Program-made: the position numbers and the translations under genes
The notes under the pieces: generated by a model
Told to the model about the DNA's origin: nothing
Databases searched by the model: none
What the model saw: the letters and a program-made list of their open reading frames with translations, nothing else
Part shown: in pieces, positions 36,220-44,073 of the stretch
How the letters are laid out: each line of letters begins with the position of its first letter
Position numbering within the stretch: position 1 is the first letter of the stretch
NCBI RefSeq assembly: GCF_035984415.1
Contig: NZ_CP130720.1
Span: 992,001 to 1,056,000 of the forward strand
Source of the DNA: Streptomyces sp. NBC_01296
Lineage (GTDB): Bacteria; Actinomycetota; Actinomycetes; Streptomycetales; Streptomycetaceae
Direction of reading: 5' to 3'
Length of the DNA stretch: 64,000 bases

Positions 36220-37110
36220 ATGCCCCAGCCCAGTTCTCCTCTCACCGCCGGCGGCCGGTTGCGTTCGCTGCTGGCCCAGGACGGCCTGATCACCGCTCCC
36301 GGGGTCTTCGACGGCCTCTCGGCCCACCTCGTCGCGCGCACCGGTTTCAAGGCCGCCTATCTGAGCGGCGCGGGCGTGTCCGTCGCCGGGTACGGGCTGC
36401 CCGACATCGGGCTGCTCACCCAGACCGAGATGACCGACCGGGCCCGAGCCGTCGCCGCCGTACTCGACGGCATCCCGCTCATCGCGGACGCGGACACCGG
36501 CTACGGAGCACCGATGAACGTGGCCCGTACCGTGCGCGAGTACGAGAGGGCCGGCGTGGCCGCCCTCCACCTCGAGGATCAGGCGTTCCCCAAGAGGTGC
36601 GGACACCTCCCCGACAAGGAACTGCTCAGTGCGGCGGAGTTCACGGACAAGCTCGACGCCGCGCTGCAGGCCCGTACCGACCCCGATTTCGTCATCATCG
36701 CCCGGACCGACGCCCGCGGTCCGCTGGGGCTGACCGAGGCGATCGACCGGGCGTGCCGGTACGCGGAGGCGGGGGCCGACGTCATCTTCGTCGAGGCCCC
36801 GCAGAGCGCCGAGGAGATCGAAAGGATCGCCGCCGAGGTCGGCGTCCCCCTGCTGATCAACATGGTGCAGGGCGGGCTCACCCCCGACACCGCGCCCGAC
36901 CGGTTGGCCGAACTCGGCTACCGCATCGCCATCCACCCCGGCGCCCTCCTCGCCCCCTACGTCCTGCACGGGCTTGACGCCCTGGACCGTCTCGGCGGCA
37001 CCATCCCCGAGGCCACCCCCGACCCGCAGGGCCTGTTCGAACTCGTCGGCCTGCGCGAATGGGCCTCGATCGGCGAGCGCTACCGCGATCGCTCGAAGGA
37101 CGTCGCCTGA
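36220..37110 (+). CDS. Isocitrate lyase / PEP mutase superfamily lyase
   Basis: A 296-residue TIM-barrel enzyme. D-A-D-T-G-Y-G near residue 90 binds Mg2+, and E-D-Q-A-F-P-K-R-C-G-H near 120 holds the catalytic Cys loop shared by methylisocitrate and 2,3-dimethylmalate lyases (true PEP mutases lack it). It should cleave a substituted malate or isocitrate to pyruvate or a 2-oxo acid plus a second acid. Start ATG 36220; the next gene overlaps its stop (ATGA). Confidence 0.85.
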   Translation: MPQPSSPLTAGGRLRSLLAQDGLITAPGVFDGLSAHLVARTGFKAAYLSGAGVSVAGYGLPDIGLLTQTEMTDRARAVAAVLDGIPLIADADTGYGAPMNVARTVREYERAGVAALHLEDQAFPKRCGHLPDKELLSAAEFTDKLDAALQARTDPDFVIIARTDARGPLGLTEAIDRACRYAEAGADVIFVEAPQSAEEIERIAAEVGVPLLINMVQGGLTPDTAPDRLAELGYRIAIHPGALLAPYVLHGLDALDRLGGTIPEATPDPQGLFELVGLREWASIGERYRDRSKDVA

Positions 37111-38363
37111 TGGGCATGACCATGATGGAGAAGATCCTCGCCCGGAAGGCCGGCGTGGAACACGTGAAGCCCGGCGACACAGTGGTCTGCGACGTCGACA
37201 TGACGGCCATGATCGACCTTCAGTTCGCCACCGGCTGGGTCCAGCCCCTGAAGATCAACGACCCGGACAAGGTCGCGGTCATCATGGACCACGCGGTTCC
37301 CGCACCGAACGTGCACGACGCGATAGGCGGCACCCACGCCCGGGCCTTCGCCCGCGACTTCGACATCGAGAGGTTCTACGACGTCGGCCGCCACGGCATC
37401 TGCCACCAGGTCATCGCCGAGAACGGGCTCGCCCGCCCCGGCGAGATCCTCGCGTGCACCGACTCCCACACCTGCGCGGCCGGGGCGTACAACACCGCCG
37501 CCCGCGGCCTCGGCCCGGCCGAGGTGTACTCGATCCTGTGCACCGGCAAGACCTGGTTCCAGGCCGCCCCCACGATCCGCTACGAGTTCACCGGCACCAA
37601 GCCCACCGCCGTATCCGGCAAGGACATCTTCCTGTACATCGCCGGTACCTACGGAGACGCCACCAACCACAACATCGAGTACGGCGGGACCGGCCTGGCC
37701 TCGGTACCGATGAACGACCGGCGCACCATCGCCACCCAAGGCGCTGAGATCTCCGCAGACTTCTCCACCTTCCCCATCGACGACCTGGCCCGCGACTTCC
37801 TCGCCGACCACGGCGCCGCCCCCGCCACGTACCGGGCCGCCGACGCCGACCCGGACGCCGGGTACGCGGCGGTGCGCACCGTAGACCTGTCCTCGCTTGA
37901 GCCCTATGTCGCCCGTCCCGGCACCGTCAGCCACAACTCCCTTCCGGTGTCGGCCATCGGGAAGCGTCCGGTCAACCAGTGCTTCATCGGTTCCTGCGCC
38001 AACGGACAGCTGGAGGATCTGAGGATCGCCGCGGACATCGTGCGCGGCCGCAAGGTCGCCCCCGGCGTGCGGTTGCTGATCACACCCGCTTCGCAGGAGG
38101 TCTACAAGGACGCGATGCGCGCCGGCTACCTCCAGGACCTCGCGGATGCCGGAGCGGTGGTCACCAACTCCACCTGCGGCGCCTGCTTCGGCTACCACAT
38201 GGGCCTGCTCGCCCCCGGCGAGGTGTGTCTCACCTCCTCCACCCGCAACTTCACCGGCCGCATGGGCAGCCCCGACGCCGAGATCTACATGGCCTCACCC
38301 GCCACCGTCGCCGCCTCTGCCCTCACCGGCCACGTCACCGACCCCCGAGGGGAGCTGAACTGA
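37110..38363 (+). CDS. Aconitase-superfamily hydratase, large subunit
   Basis: A 417-residue LeuC/HacA-type subunit. The iron-sulfur cysteines are in C-F-I-G-S-C-A-N-G near 292 and T-C-G-A-C-F-G near 352; D-S-H-T near 115 is the usual active-site block. The split large/small organisation is shared by isopropylmalate isomerase, homoaconitase and 2,3-dimethylmaleate hydratase. Genome context (no leuB, a lyase gene upstream) argues against leucine synthesis. Coupled by ATGA to genes on both sides. Confidence 0.85.
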   Translation: MGMTMMEKILARKAGVEHVKPGDTVVCDVDMTAMIDLQFATGWVQPLKINDPDKVAVIMDHAVPAPNVHDAIGGTHARAFARDFDIERFYDVGRHGICHQVIAENGLARPGEILACTDSHTCAAGAYNTAARGLGPAEVYSILCTGKTWFQAAPTIRYEFTGTKPTAVSGKDIFLYIAGTYGDATNHNIEYGGTGLASVPMNDRRTIATQGAEISADFSTFPIDDLARDFLADHGAAPATYRAADADPDAGYAAVRTVDLSSLEPYVARPGTVSHNSLPVSAIGKRPVNQCFIGSCANGQLEDLRIAADIVRGRKVAPGVRLLITPASQEVYKDAMRAGYLQDLADAGAVVTNSTCGACFGYHMGLLAPGEVCLTSSTRNFTGRMGSPDAEIYMASPATVAASALTGHVTDPRGELN

Positions 38364-38881
38364 TGGACACCCTCGTCACCGGCCGCGTATGGGTCGTCGG
38401 CGACTCGGTCACCACCGACGCGATGTACCCCGCCTTCGCCATGAAACTGCCCGTGGCCGAGGCCGCGCGCCACGTCTTCTACGAGCTGCGGCCCGGCTGG
38501 ACGGACCAAGTCCAGCCCGGTGACATCGTGGTGGCCGGCCGCAACTTCGGGCTCGGCTCCTCCCGCCCCGTCGCGGCTCTCTTCCGTGAACTGGGCGTCG
38601 CCGCACTGATGGCGGAGGAGTTCAACTCCCTGTTCCTTCGCAACTGCATCAACCACGGGCTCCCCGCGCTCACCGTGCCCGGCGTCGCCCGGTCCTTCAC
38701 GGACGGCGATACAGCCCGCCTCGACTTCGCCGAGGGCTGGGCCGAGAACCTCGGGTCCGGAACCCGTCTGGCGGGGGGCGCACTGCCGTCGCTGGTCCTC
38801 GACATCCTCGCGGCGGGCGGCATAGTGCCGAAACTCGCCCGCGAAGGCTACGTACCCATCCCAGCAGGCTCGGGCCGCTGA
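38363..38881 (+). CDS. Aconitase-superfamily hydratase, small subunit
   Basis: A 172-residue swivel-domain subunit, the length of the LeuD/HacB archaeal type. The substrate loop reads [13 protein letters not shown], where R-E-H/Q-A is usual after the serines. The Y-L-R block that sets specificity in isopropylmalate and homoaconitate enzymes is not seen. Substrate is therefore unlikely to be one of those. Partner of the large subunit, with a 1-base overlap of start and stop. Confidence 0.82.
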   Translation: MDTLVTGRVWVVGDSVTTDAMYPAFAMKLPVAEAARHVFYELRPGWTDQVQPGDIVVAGRNFGLGSSRPVAALFRELGVAALMAEEFNSLFLRNCINHGLPALTVPGVARSFTDGDTARLDFAEGWAENLGSGTRLAGGALPSLVLDILAAGGIVPKLAREGYVPIPAGSGR

Positions 38882-38992
38882 GTCCGGTGGCGGGGTGCCC
38901 AAGCGCCACCCCGCCAACTCGCCCTGCCCTCTTCGGGAGCCACCCGGCCGCGCTCCCGCACTCCCGCACTCCACGACCCTAGGAACCGCTCC

Positions 38993-39688
38993 ATGCACAG
39001 CCAGCTCGCACCCGGCGTCACCCGCATCGCCACCAGCAAGCGCGACAACGCCTTCCTCGTCGACGGCGACGACGGCTTCACCCTGGTCGACGTCGGCTGG
39101 TCCAAGGCCCCGCGCGTCCTGCTGAACGCGGTGGCCGACCTGGGCCGCAAGCCCTCCGACATCCGACGCGTCGTCCTCACCCATGCCCACCCCGACCACG
39201 TCCAGGGCGCGGCCGAACTGCGCCGTCACACGGGCGCGCAGATCCTCATCCACGCCGCGGACCGGGCATGGCTGGAGGCCGGACGCGTCCCGGCCGAGGG
39301 CCGCTCCGGCCCGGTGGGACGCCTCATCGACCGACTGCCCAAGCTCCACTGGAACCCCACGGACCCCGACGGCACGGTTGCCGACCGTGACGTGGTGGAG
39401 GGCAGCGGCGGGCTGCGCGTCGTCCACACCCCCGGCCACTCCCCCGGGCACGTCGTCCTCCTCCACGAACCCAGTTGCACCGTGCTCATGGGCGACGCGG
39501 CGTTCAACCGCGGCACGTTCGCACTGGGCCCGTCGGCTCTGGCCGCAGACCCGGATCTGCGGCCCGGCAGCCTCGCCCGCATTCCACAGGACGTGAAGGC
39601 CGTCGGCTTCGCCCACGGCGCCCCCCTTGCCGGCCGCGAGGTACACGCCTTCCAGCAGTTCCTCCGACAGCTTCACAGCAGCACCTGA
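38993..39688 (+). CDS. Metallo-beta-lactamase-fold hydrolase
   Basis: A 231-residue MBL protein with T-H-A-H-P-D-H-V-Q-G near residue 63, T-P-G-H-S-P-G-H near 145, the bridging Asp in M-G-D-A-A near 165 and a last His near the end: a complete binuclear site. Glyoxalase-II-like or lactonase-like. It follows the hydratase genes by 111 bases on the same strand and may release a CoA thioester or lactone in that pathway, though this is only inferred. Confidence 0.82.
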   Translation: MHSQLAPGVTRIATSKRDNAFLVDGDDGFTLVDVGWSKAPRVLLNAVADLGRKPSDIRRVVLTHAHPDHVQGAAELRRHTGAQILIHAADRAWLEAGRVPAEGRSGPVGRLIDRLPKLHWNPTDPDGTVADRDVVEGSGGLRVVHTPGHSPGHVVLLHEPSCTVLMGDAAFNRGTFALGPSALAADPDLRPGSLARIPQDVKAVGFAHGAPLAGREVHAFQQFLRQLHSST

Positions 39689-39887
39689 ACGCGGAGGGTG
39701 GCGGCGCGAGCGGCAGAGGTGGCCAATCCGCGGGCGCCGACGGTACCCGAGGAAACGCCGGGGCAGTGACCATCGAGTACTGAGGCGGGGCGTCGCTGCG
39801 CCTCCCTCTGGCGGGCGCAGCGGCAACGTCTGCGTTCTGCTCAGGTCCTCCCCGGTACCGGAGGTTTTCAGGACTAGCCTTCGCATC

Positions 39888-40718
39888 ATGCTGCGCATTG
39901 CCGACACCCGGACTGGCCGCTTCGTGGAGATTCCTTCCGGACACCGCCACCTGCTACGCGTCTGTGTCCACCTGCCGGCCATCGGCACCCGGGTCGGCGC
40001 GGTGGACCTGCGGGCGCCCCTGGTCGGTGACGTGCTGGCGCGTACCGCGGAGCTGCGTGGTCTGCAGGCCCTCACGGTCCTCATCACACCGGACCTGCCA
40101 CATGAGCAAGGCCAGGCACTCGATCGCGCCATGGCCGTTCTCGGCATCCACCCGCCCGCCACTGTCGGTGCACACCAACTCACCGAGACACTGTGCGCCG
40201 CTGCCGACGTGCACCTTCTCGCGTACGGCGCTGCCACTCAGGACGGGGTCGGCGGAGTCCGGGTCGACGTGGGCCAGGTCAGCCCGGCACCTCCGGACGG
40301 GGATGTCCCGGACGGAGCCCCTCTCCTCGCCCCGGGTCTTCTGGACGAGTTCGCCCCGGCGGGGACCGATCCGCTGGCTGTAAGGATGCTGTTGCTCGGG
40401 CACGCCCACCACACGCCGGTCACGGTCACCGGCGCAGGGCTCACCGAGGCCCGGCGGATGCTGCGGCGCTGGCGGCAGCAGGTGGCCGACTGGGCGCAGG
40501 AGCCCTCCAGGCCGATCCCCGCCGACGTGCTGCGACAGGCCCAGGCCGCACTCGCCGACAATCTCGGCGTCCCCGTCGTCCTGGACATGCTGCGCATCGT
40601 GGCCGGGCGCGCCGATGTGCCGGCCGGTGCCAAATTCGAGACGTTCGCCTTCCTCGACCGGATCCTCGGGCTGGACCTCGCGCGCGAGGTGGGGCACCAG
40701 CACCCGGCGATGCCATGA
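39888..40718 (+). CDS. Cysteinyl-tRNA-synthetase-like protein without catalytic motifs
   Basis: A 276-residue protein whose start (M-L-R-I-A-D-T-R-T-G) and following beta-alpha units resemble the beginning of CysRS. Its later part (D-P-L-A-V-R-M-L-L-L-G, then A-L-A-D-N-L-G-V-P-V-V-L) resembles the CysRS stretch with L-D-D-D-L-N-T-P. The H-I-G-H and K-M-S-K-S signatures and most of the zinc site are missing, so it is not a synthetase. Role unknown. The next gene starts inside its stop codon (ATGA). Confidence 0.55.
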   Translation: MLRIADTRTGRFVEIPSGHRHLLRVCVHLPAIGTRVGAVDLRAPLVGDVLARTAELRGLQALTVLITPDLPHEQGQALDRAMAVLGIHPPATVGAHQLTETLCAAADVHLLAYGAATQDGVGGVRVDVGQVSPAPPDGDVPDGAPLLAPGLLDEFAPAGTDPLAVRMLLLGHAHHTPVTVTGAGLTEARRMLRRWRQQVADWAQEPSRPIPADVLRQAQAALADNLGVPVVLDMLRIVAGRADVPAGAKFETFAFLDRILGLDLAREVGHQHPAMP

Positions 40719-41125
40719 CGTCAGGCAACTCCCGGCGCCTGGTCGTCCTGCGGCCCGCCAAGTCCGCCTGGCCACTGCCGGCCGACCACGAACGGCCGCT
40801 CGCCCCGCGCGGCCGCCGCGAGGCCCCGGCAGCCGGCCACTGGCTGCGTGAGGCCGGCTGTGTTCCCGACCTCGTCGTGTGTTCCTCCGCCCGGCGTGCC
40901 TGCCAGACGTGGGACCTCGTCGCAGCTGAGGCCGAGTTCGGCGCCAGCATGCCGGTGATCTACGAGGTACGCCTCTACGGGGCGAGCGCGGAGGAGTTGC
41001 TGAGCGTCGTACGGGAGATCCCCGCGCAGGTCGGGACGCTGATGCTGATCGGGCACAACCCTGGCGTGCAAGAGCTGGTGCTGACGCTTGCCGATGAGGC
41101 TGACGGCTACGCGCTGGAGCCCTGA
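40715..41125 (+). CDS. SixA-like phosphohistidine phosphatase, catalytic His lost and truncated
   Basis: A 136-residue histidine-phosphatase-superfamily protein. The motif that should read L-R-H-A-K-S reads L-R-P-A-K-S (codon CCC in place of CAC), so the phosphorylated nucleophile is absent. The second Arg block (S-S-A-R-R-A-C-Q-T) and the second His (L-I-G-H-N-P-G) remain. It ends at A-L-E-P, about 35 residues short of its relatives. Either a pseudoenzyme or a dying gene; coupled to the CysRS-like gene. Confidence 0.75.
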   Translation: MTSGNSRRLVVLRPAKSAWPLPADHERPLAPRGRREAPAAGHWLREAGCVPDLVVCSSARRACQTWDLVAAEAEFGASMPVIYEVRLYGASAEELLSVVREIPAQVGTLMLIGHNPGVQELVLTLADEADGYALEP

Positions 41126-41246
41126 TGCCGCCGACGCCTACGCCCTCGTCATCGCCCAGGTCCGACCCCACCCGCCCGCAGACGAGGCGCGAGCAATGAC
41201 GGGCTCGACGTGACGAGCCGTGCCCGGTCATGCCTGGTTGGGCTGA

Positions 41247-41522
41247 TCAGGTGTGCAGGCGGCTGTTGGGTGCGTCCTGGTCGCCCACGCTCTCGTCGTT
41301 GAACCAGTAATCCCCGGCGGCCAGGTACCGGAAGGAATGCGTGCTCTTGCTCGGCAGCTCGACCGTGATGGCCCGCCTCCCATCTTTGCGGGGCCGCAGG
41401 GTGTGGGCACCGGGCTGCCAGTCGTTGAAATCGCCCACCACGCTGACGGGGCCGGGTGGGGTGTCAGCGGGCAGGACAAAGGTGACCTCCGTGCGGTTCT
41501 TGCGCAGCGTGCGCTCCAGCAT
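41247..41522 (-). CDS. Isoamylase/CBM48-like early-set domain protein
   Basis: A 91-residue free-standing domain with V-S-V-V-G-D-F-N-D-W-Q-P-G and F-R-Y-L-A-A-G-D-Y-W-F-N-D, the classic CBM48 (glycogen-binding, isoamylase N-terminal) pattern. Short versions occur widely in Streptomyces and may bind glycogen. ATG 41522 has AGGAG 8 bases upstream; upstream codons are unrelated to the family. Confidence 0.8.
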   Translation of the reverse strand: MLERTLRKNRTEVTFVLPADTPPGPVSVVGDFNDWQPGAHTLRPRKDGRRAITVELPSKSTHSFRYLAAGDYWFNDESVGDQDAPNSRLHT

Positions 41523-41726
41523 GGTGCGGGCTCCTGACAGCAAGTGGGGGTGGAGGTCGTGCCCATCGGACCTGAAGGGATGGCCCGCCTTCCGACGCCG
41601 CCACATCGAGGGACGGGCGTCACCCGTGTGCCTCGCTTCGCAGTCGACATGATGCAGACCGTCACGCTGCGTGTCAGCGTGATCCGAGAGGAATCCGTAC
41701 CCCACGCATCAAGAGGAGTCGCCGTC

Positions 41727-41939
41727 ATGGGCGGTACGCAGGACAAGCATCAGGCGCCGGGCAAGGGCCGCGAGGCGCAGGAGCACCGTCGCCCCGGAGA
41801 CCCTGCGCAGCCCCAGCCGGGCAAGCCGTCCCGCGAGCAGGGCCAGAAGCCGGTCCAGAAGCCGGGCGAGGAAGAGGCGACACGTAGTCGCGAGGACGAC
41901 CTGCTGCGCGAAGAGGACCTGCACGACGAGACGTTCTGA
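41727..41939 (+). CDS. Small hydrophilic, probably disordered protein
   Basis: 70 residues, almost all Glu, Lys, Gln, Arg, Pro and Gly, without hydrophobic core. AGGAG precedes the ATG at good spacing. Composition resembles small stress or hydrophilin-type proteins; I do not recognise a family. Confidence 0.55.
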   Translation: MGGTQDKHQAPGKGREAQEHRRPGDPAQPQPGKPSREQGQKPVQKPGEEEATRSREDDLLREEDLHDETF

Positions 41940-42202
41940 CCAGAGCACGACTCGTCCCCGTACGCAGAGCCCGGCCGGTCCACAGTCACCCCGGCCGGGC
42001 TCTGTCACGTCGCGCCCGATGCCGTCCCTGAGGCCCGCAGCTGCACACGACGTCGACGCCACGGCAGGCCTGCGCTGTCCGGGAAGCCACCAGCGGAGGG
42101 CGGATCTACCCTGCAATGCGCGACATCCCGTGAGTTCCCCTGAGCCCTGCTGAGTCCTTGTCCCCGTGGCCAGGGTGTTCGGTCTCCTTGGAGTGTTCTT
42201 CG

Positions 42203-42573
42203 AGCCGGTGGCGCATGGGTGACCTTTACCCTCCTGCTTCCTCTTCATCTTCCTCGGCGCCCCCTACATCGAGCGCCTCCGCGGCAACCGCTCCGTCTTC
42301 GCCGCACTGAGCGGCATCACCGCCGCCGTCGTCGGAGTCATCGCCAGCCTCGGCCTGTACTTCGCCTTCCACACCCTCTTCAAGGAGGTGGACGAGACTG
42401 GCTGGGGCTCACTGCACCTCCTCCTCCCCGACCTGGCGAGCATCCGCCCGAGCGCGCTGGCAATCACGGCGGCAGCCCTGCTGATGATCTTCAGGCTGCG
42501 GTGGAGCGTCCTGCGCACCCTCGGCGTCTGCGCCGCACTAGGCCTCGCAAGCGCGGCTGTCCAAGCCTTGTGA
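42203..42573 (+). pseudogene. chrA: Chromate transporter ChrA 3' remnant
   Basis: Only the last part of a ChrA-type transporter remains: W-V-T-F-T in one frame, then after a 1-nt shift near 42232 C-F-L-F-I-F-L-G-A-P-Y-I-E-R-L-R-G, A-A-L-S-G-I-T-A-A-V-V-G-V-I and two further membrane helices to a TGA at 42573. Some 300 residues upstream are lost. Confidence 0.75.
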
Positions 42574-42690
42574 CGACAGTGACGTCACCTCTTCCGCGCA
42601 GCCCTCGCCCCCATCGAGAGAGATTGTGGACAGATGCTCTAACGTGCGAGTTCCCGGCAGTGATCGCTGTGGAGCTGTCAGCCCTTGTGA

Positions 42691-42730
42691 CTGAGCGCCA
42701 CAGTTGGCCACTGAGCATTTCAGTTGGCCG
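42691..42730 (+). repeat. Tandem 20-bp repeat, left of the 106-codon gene
   Basis: Two head-to-tail copies of a 20-bp unit, CTGAGCGCCACAGTTGGCCA and CTGAGCATTTCAGTTGGCCG (15 of 20 positions shared). The inverted partner pair lies at 43094-43134. Confidence 0.7.
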
Positions 42731-42762
42731 CCCGTGTGCTCAGCGCCGTGCAAGGCTGTGGC

Positions 42763-43083
42763 ATGCCCTATCACCTGCGGTTCTTCTTCGAGTACGGAGT
42801 CGACACTCCGTTGTGGCCAGGCCCGTCGGGCATGCCCGACCTCGACAGCCCCTACGGGTACCCCTGCGCCCTGGAGAGACTGCCCATCACTCCGACCACC
42901 AGCAACGAGCTCACGAGACTTGCCGACCTGTACCAGTCCTCACTCGACTGGGACCACCCATCGGGCCCCTCGCCTTGGACCTGTGAGCAGCAGGAATCGT
43001 TCCGGCGTGAGGCCGACACGGCGCTGAAGGCGTTGCGTCGCGAGCTCGGAGACGACTGGACGGTTGAGGACCGACGGGGCTGA
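42763..43083 (+). CDS. Hypothetical protein between inverted repeats
   Basis: A 106-residue acidic soluble protein, aromatic-rich at the start (Y-H-L-R-F-F-F-E-Y-G-V-D-T-P-L-W), with a D-S-P-Y-G-Y-P block and a C-terminal E-L-G-D-D-W-T segment. I do not know its function; similar short proteins occur singly in Streptomyces. ATG 42763 has AAGG 8 bases upstream. It is framed by inverted 20-bp tandem repeats that start 33 bases before and 11 bases after it. Confidence 0.6.
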   Translation: MPYHLRFFFEYGVDTPLWPGPSGMPDLDSPYGYPCALERLPITPTTSNELTRLADLYQSSLDWDHPSGPSPWTCEQQESFRREADTALKALRRELGDDWTVEDRRG

Positions 43084-43093
43084 TCCTCACTTG

Positions 43094-43134
43094 TGGCCAA
43101 CAGGTGTGCTCGGCTGGCCAACCGTGATGCTCAG
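43094..43134 (-). repeat. Inverted 20-bp repeat pair, right of the 106-codon gene
   Basis: TGGCCAACAGGTGTGCTCGG (43094-43113) and TGGCCAACCGTGATGCTCAG (43115-43134) are reverse-complement copies of the unit at 42691-42730. The outer 24 bases (42687-42710 and 43115-43138) pair at 21 positions. Confidence 0.7.
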
Positions 43135-43198
43135 TCACAGCCCTTCGACCATGGAGAAGTCATCGTGGCGGCTGCCTACCCCTACACCGGGCGGGTCG

Positions 43199-44073
43199 CT
43201 AGAGCCATTTGTTGCGGCGCAGCGCGCGGTAGATGACCGTGCACACGATCGCCATGAAGGCCCAGACCGCGGGGTAGCCGTACGGGGACTTGAGTTCGGG
43301 CACGTGCTCGAAGTTCATGCCGTAGACGCCGACCATCATGGTGGGGACGGCGATAGTGCGGCCCAGGCGCGGATGCGGCGCATGTCGGCGTTCTGCTGGA
43401 CGCCGAGCTGGGCGATGCTGGCGCTGAGCATGCCGGAGACGAGTTCATCGAAGGACAGGATCTGTTCGCTGACCCGCTGGTGGTGGTCAGCCACGTCCCG
43501 GAAGTACGTGGCGACCTTCGACGGAATCCCGGGGACCGTTGCCTTCACTGAGGCGCTGCAGGGCGCCGTCGAGCGGCATCACGGCTCGCTTGAATTCGAG
43601 GAGCTCGCGCTTGAGCTGGTAGATCCGCCCGGCGTCCACCGGGCGGTCCGGGGAGAAGACCTCGGCTTCCAGGGAGTGGGAGTCGCTGTCGCCGGCGAAG
43701 GCGTCCGCGACCTCGACGTAGCGGTCGACGACCATGTCCGACACGGCATGCAGGACGGCCGCGGGGCCGGAGCCCAGTTGCTGCGGATCGTCCTGGTGCT
43801 GCCGGCGCACGTCATCGAGCGGCGGGGCGCTGCCGTGGCGGACGGTGATCGCGAAGCCGGGGCCGGCGAAGACCATGATCTCGCCGGTGTCGACGATCTC
43901 GCTGGTCGCGCTGGCCTTGTCGTGGTCGACGTAGACGATCGTCTTCAGCACGAGAAACAGCATGTCGCCGTAGCGCTCCAGCTTGGGCCGCTGGTGGGCG
44001 TGGACGGCATCCTCGACGGCGAGGGGGTGCAGACCGAAGGCCCCGGCGACCTCCTGGAGCTGCTCCTCGCCCC
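43199..44073 (-). pseudogene. corA: CorA-type Mg2+ transporter remnant, cut by IS630
   Basis: The right part encodes the CorA cytoplasmic domain (G-L-H-P-L-A-V-E-D-A, R-P-K-L-E-R-Y). A 1-nt loss near 43530 moves the frame to I-P-S-K-V-A-T-Y-F-R-D-V-A-D-H-H, and another near 43362 to I-A-V-P-T-M-M-V-G-V-Y-G-M-N-F, the G-M-N pore motif and last helices. The N terminus is missing at the IS630 junction and is not found beyond the two insertion sequences. So the gene has two frameshifts as well as the insertion. Confidence 0.88.

Noticed and set aside
37110..38881. Calling the split aconitase genes leuC and leuD
   Set aside because: No other leucine genes are near, the small subunit lacks the usual REHA/YLR signatures, and the operon contains a KRCGH lyase and a PrpD-like gene instead.
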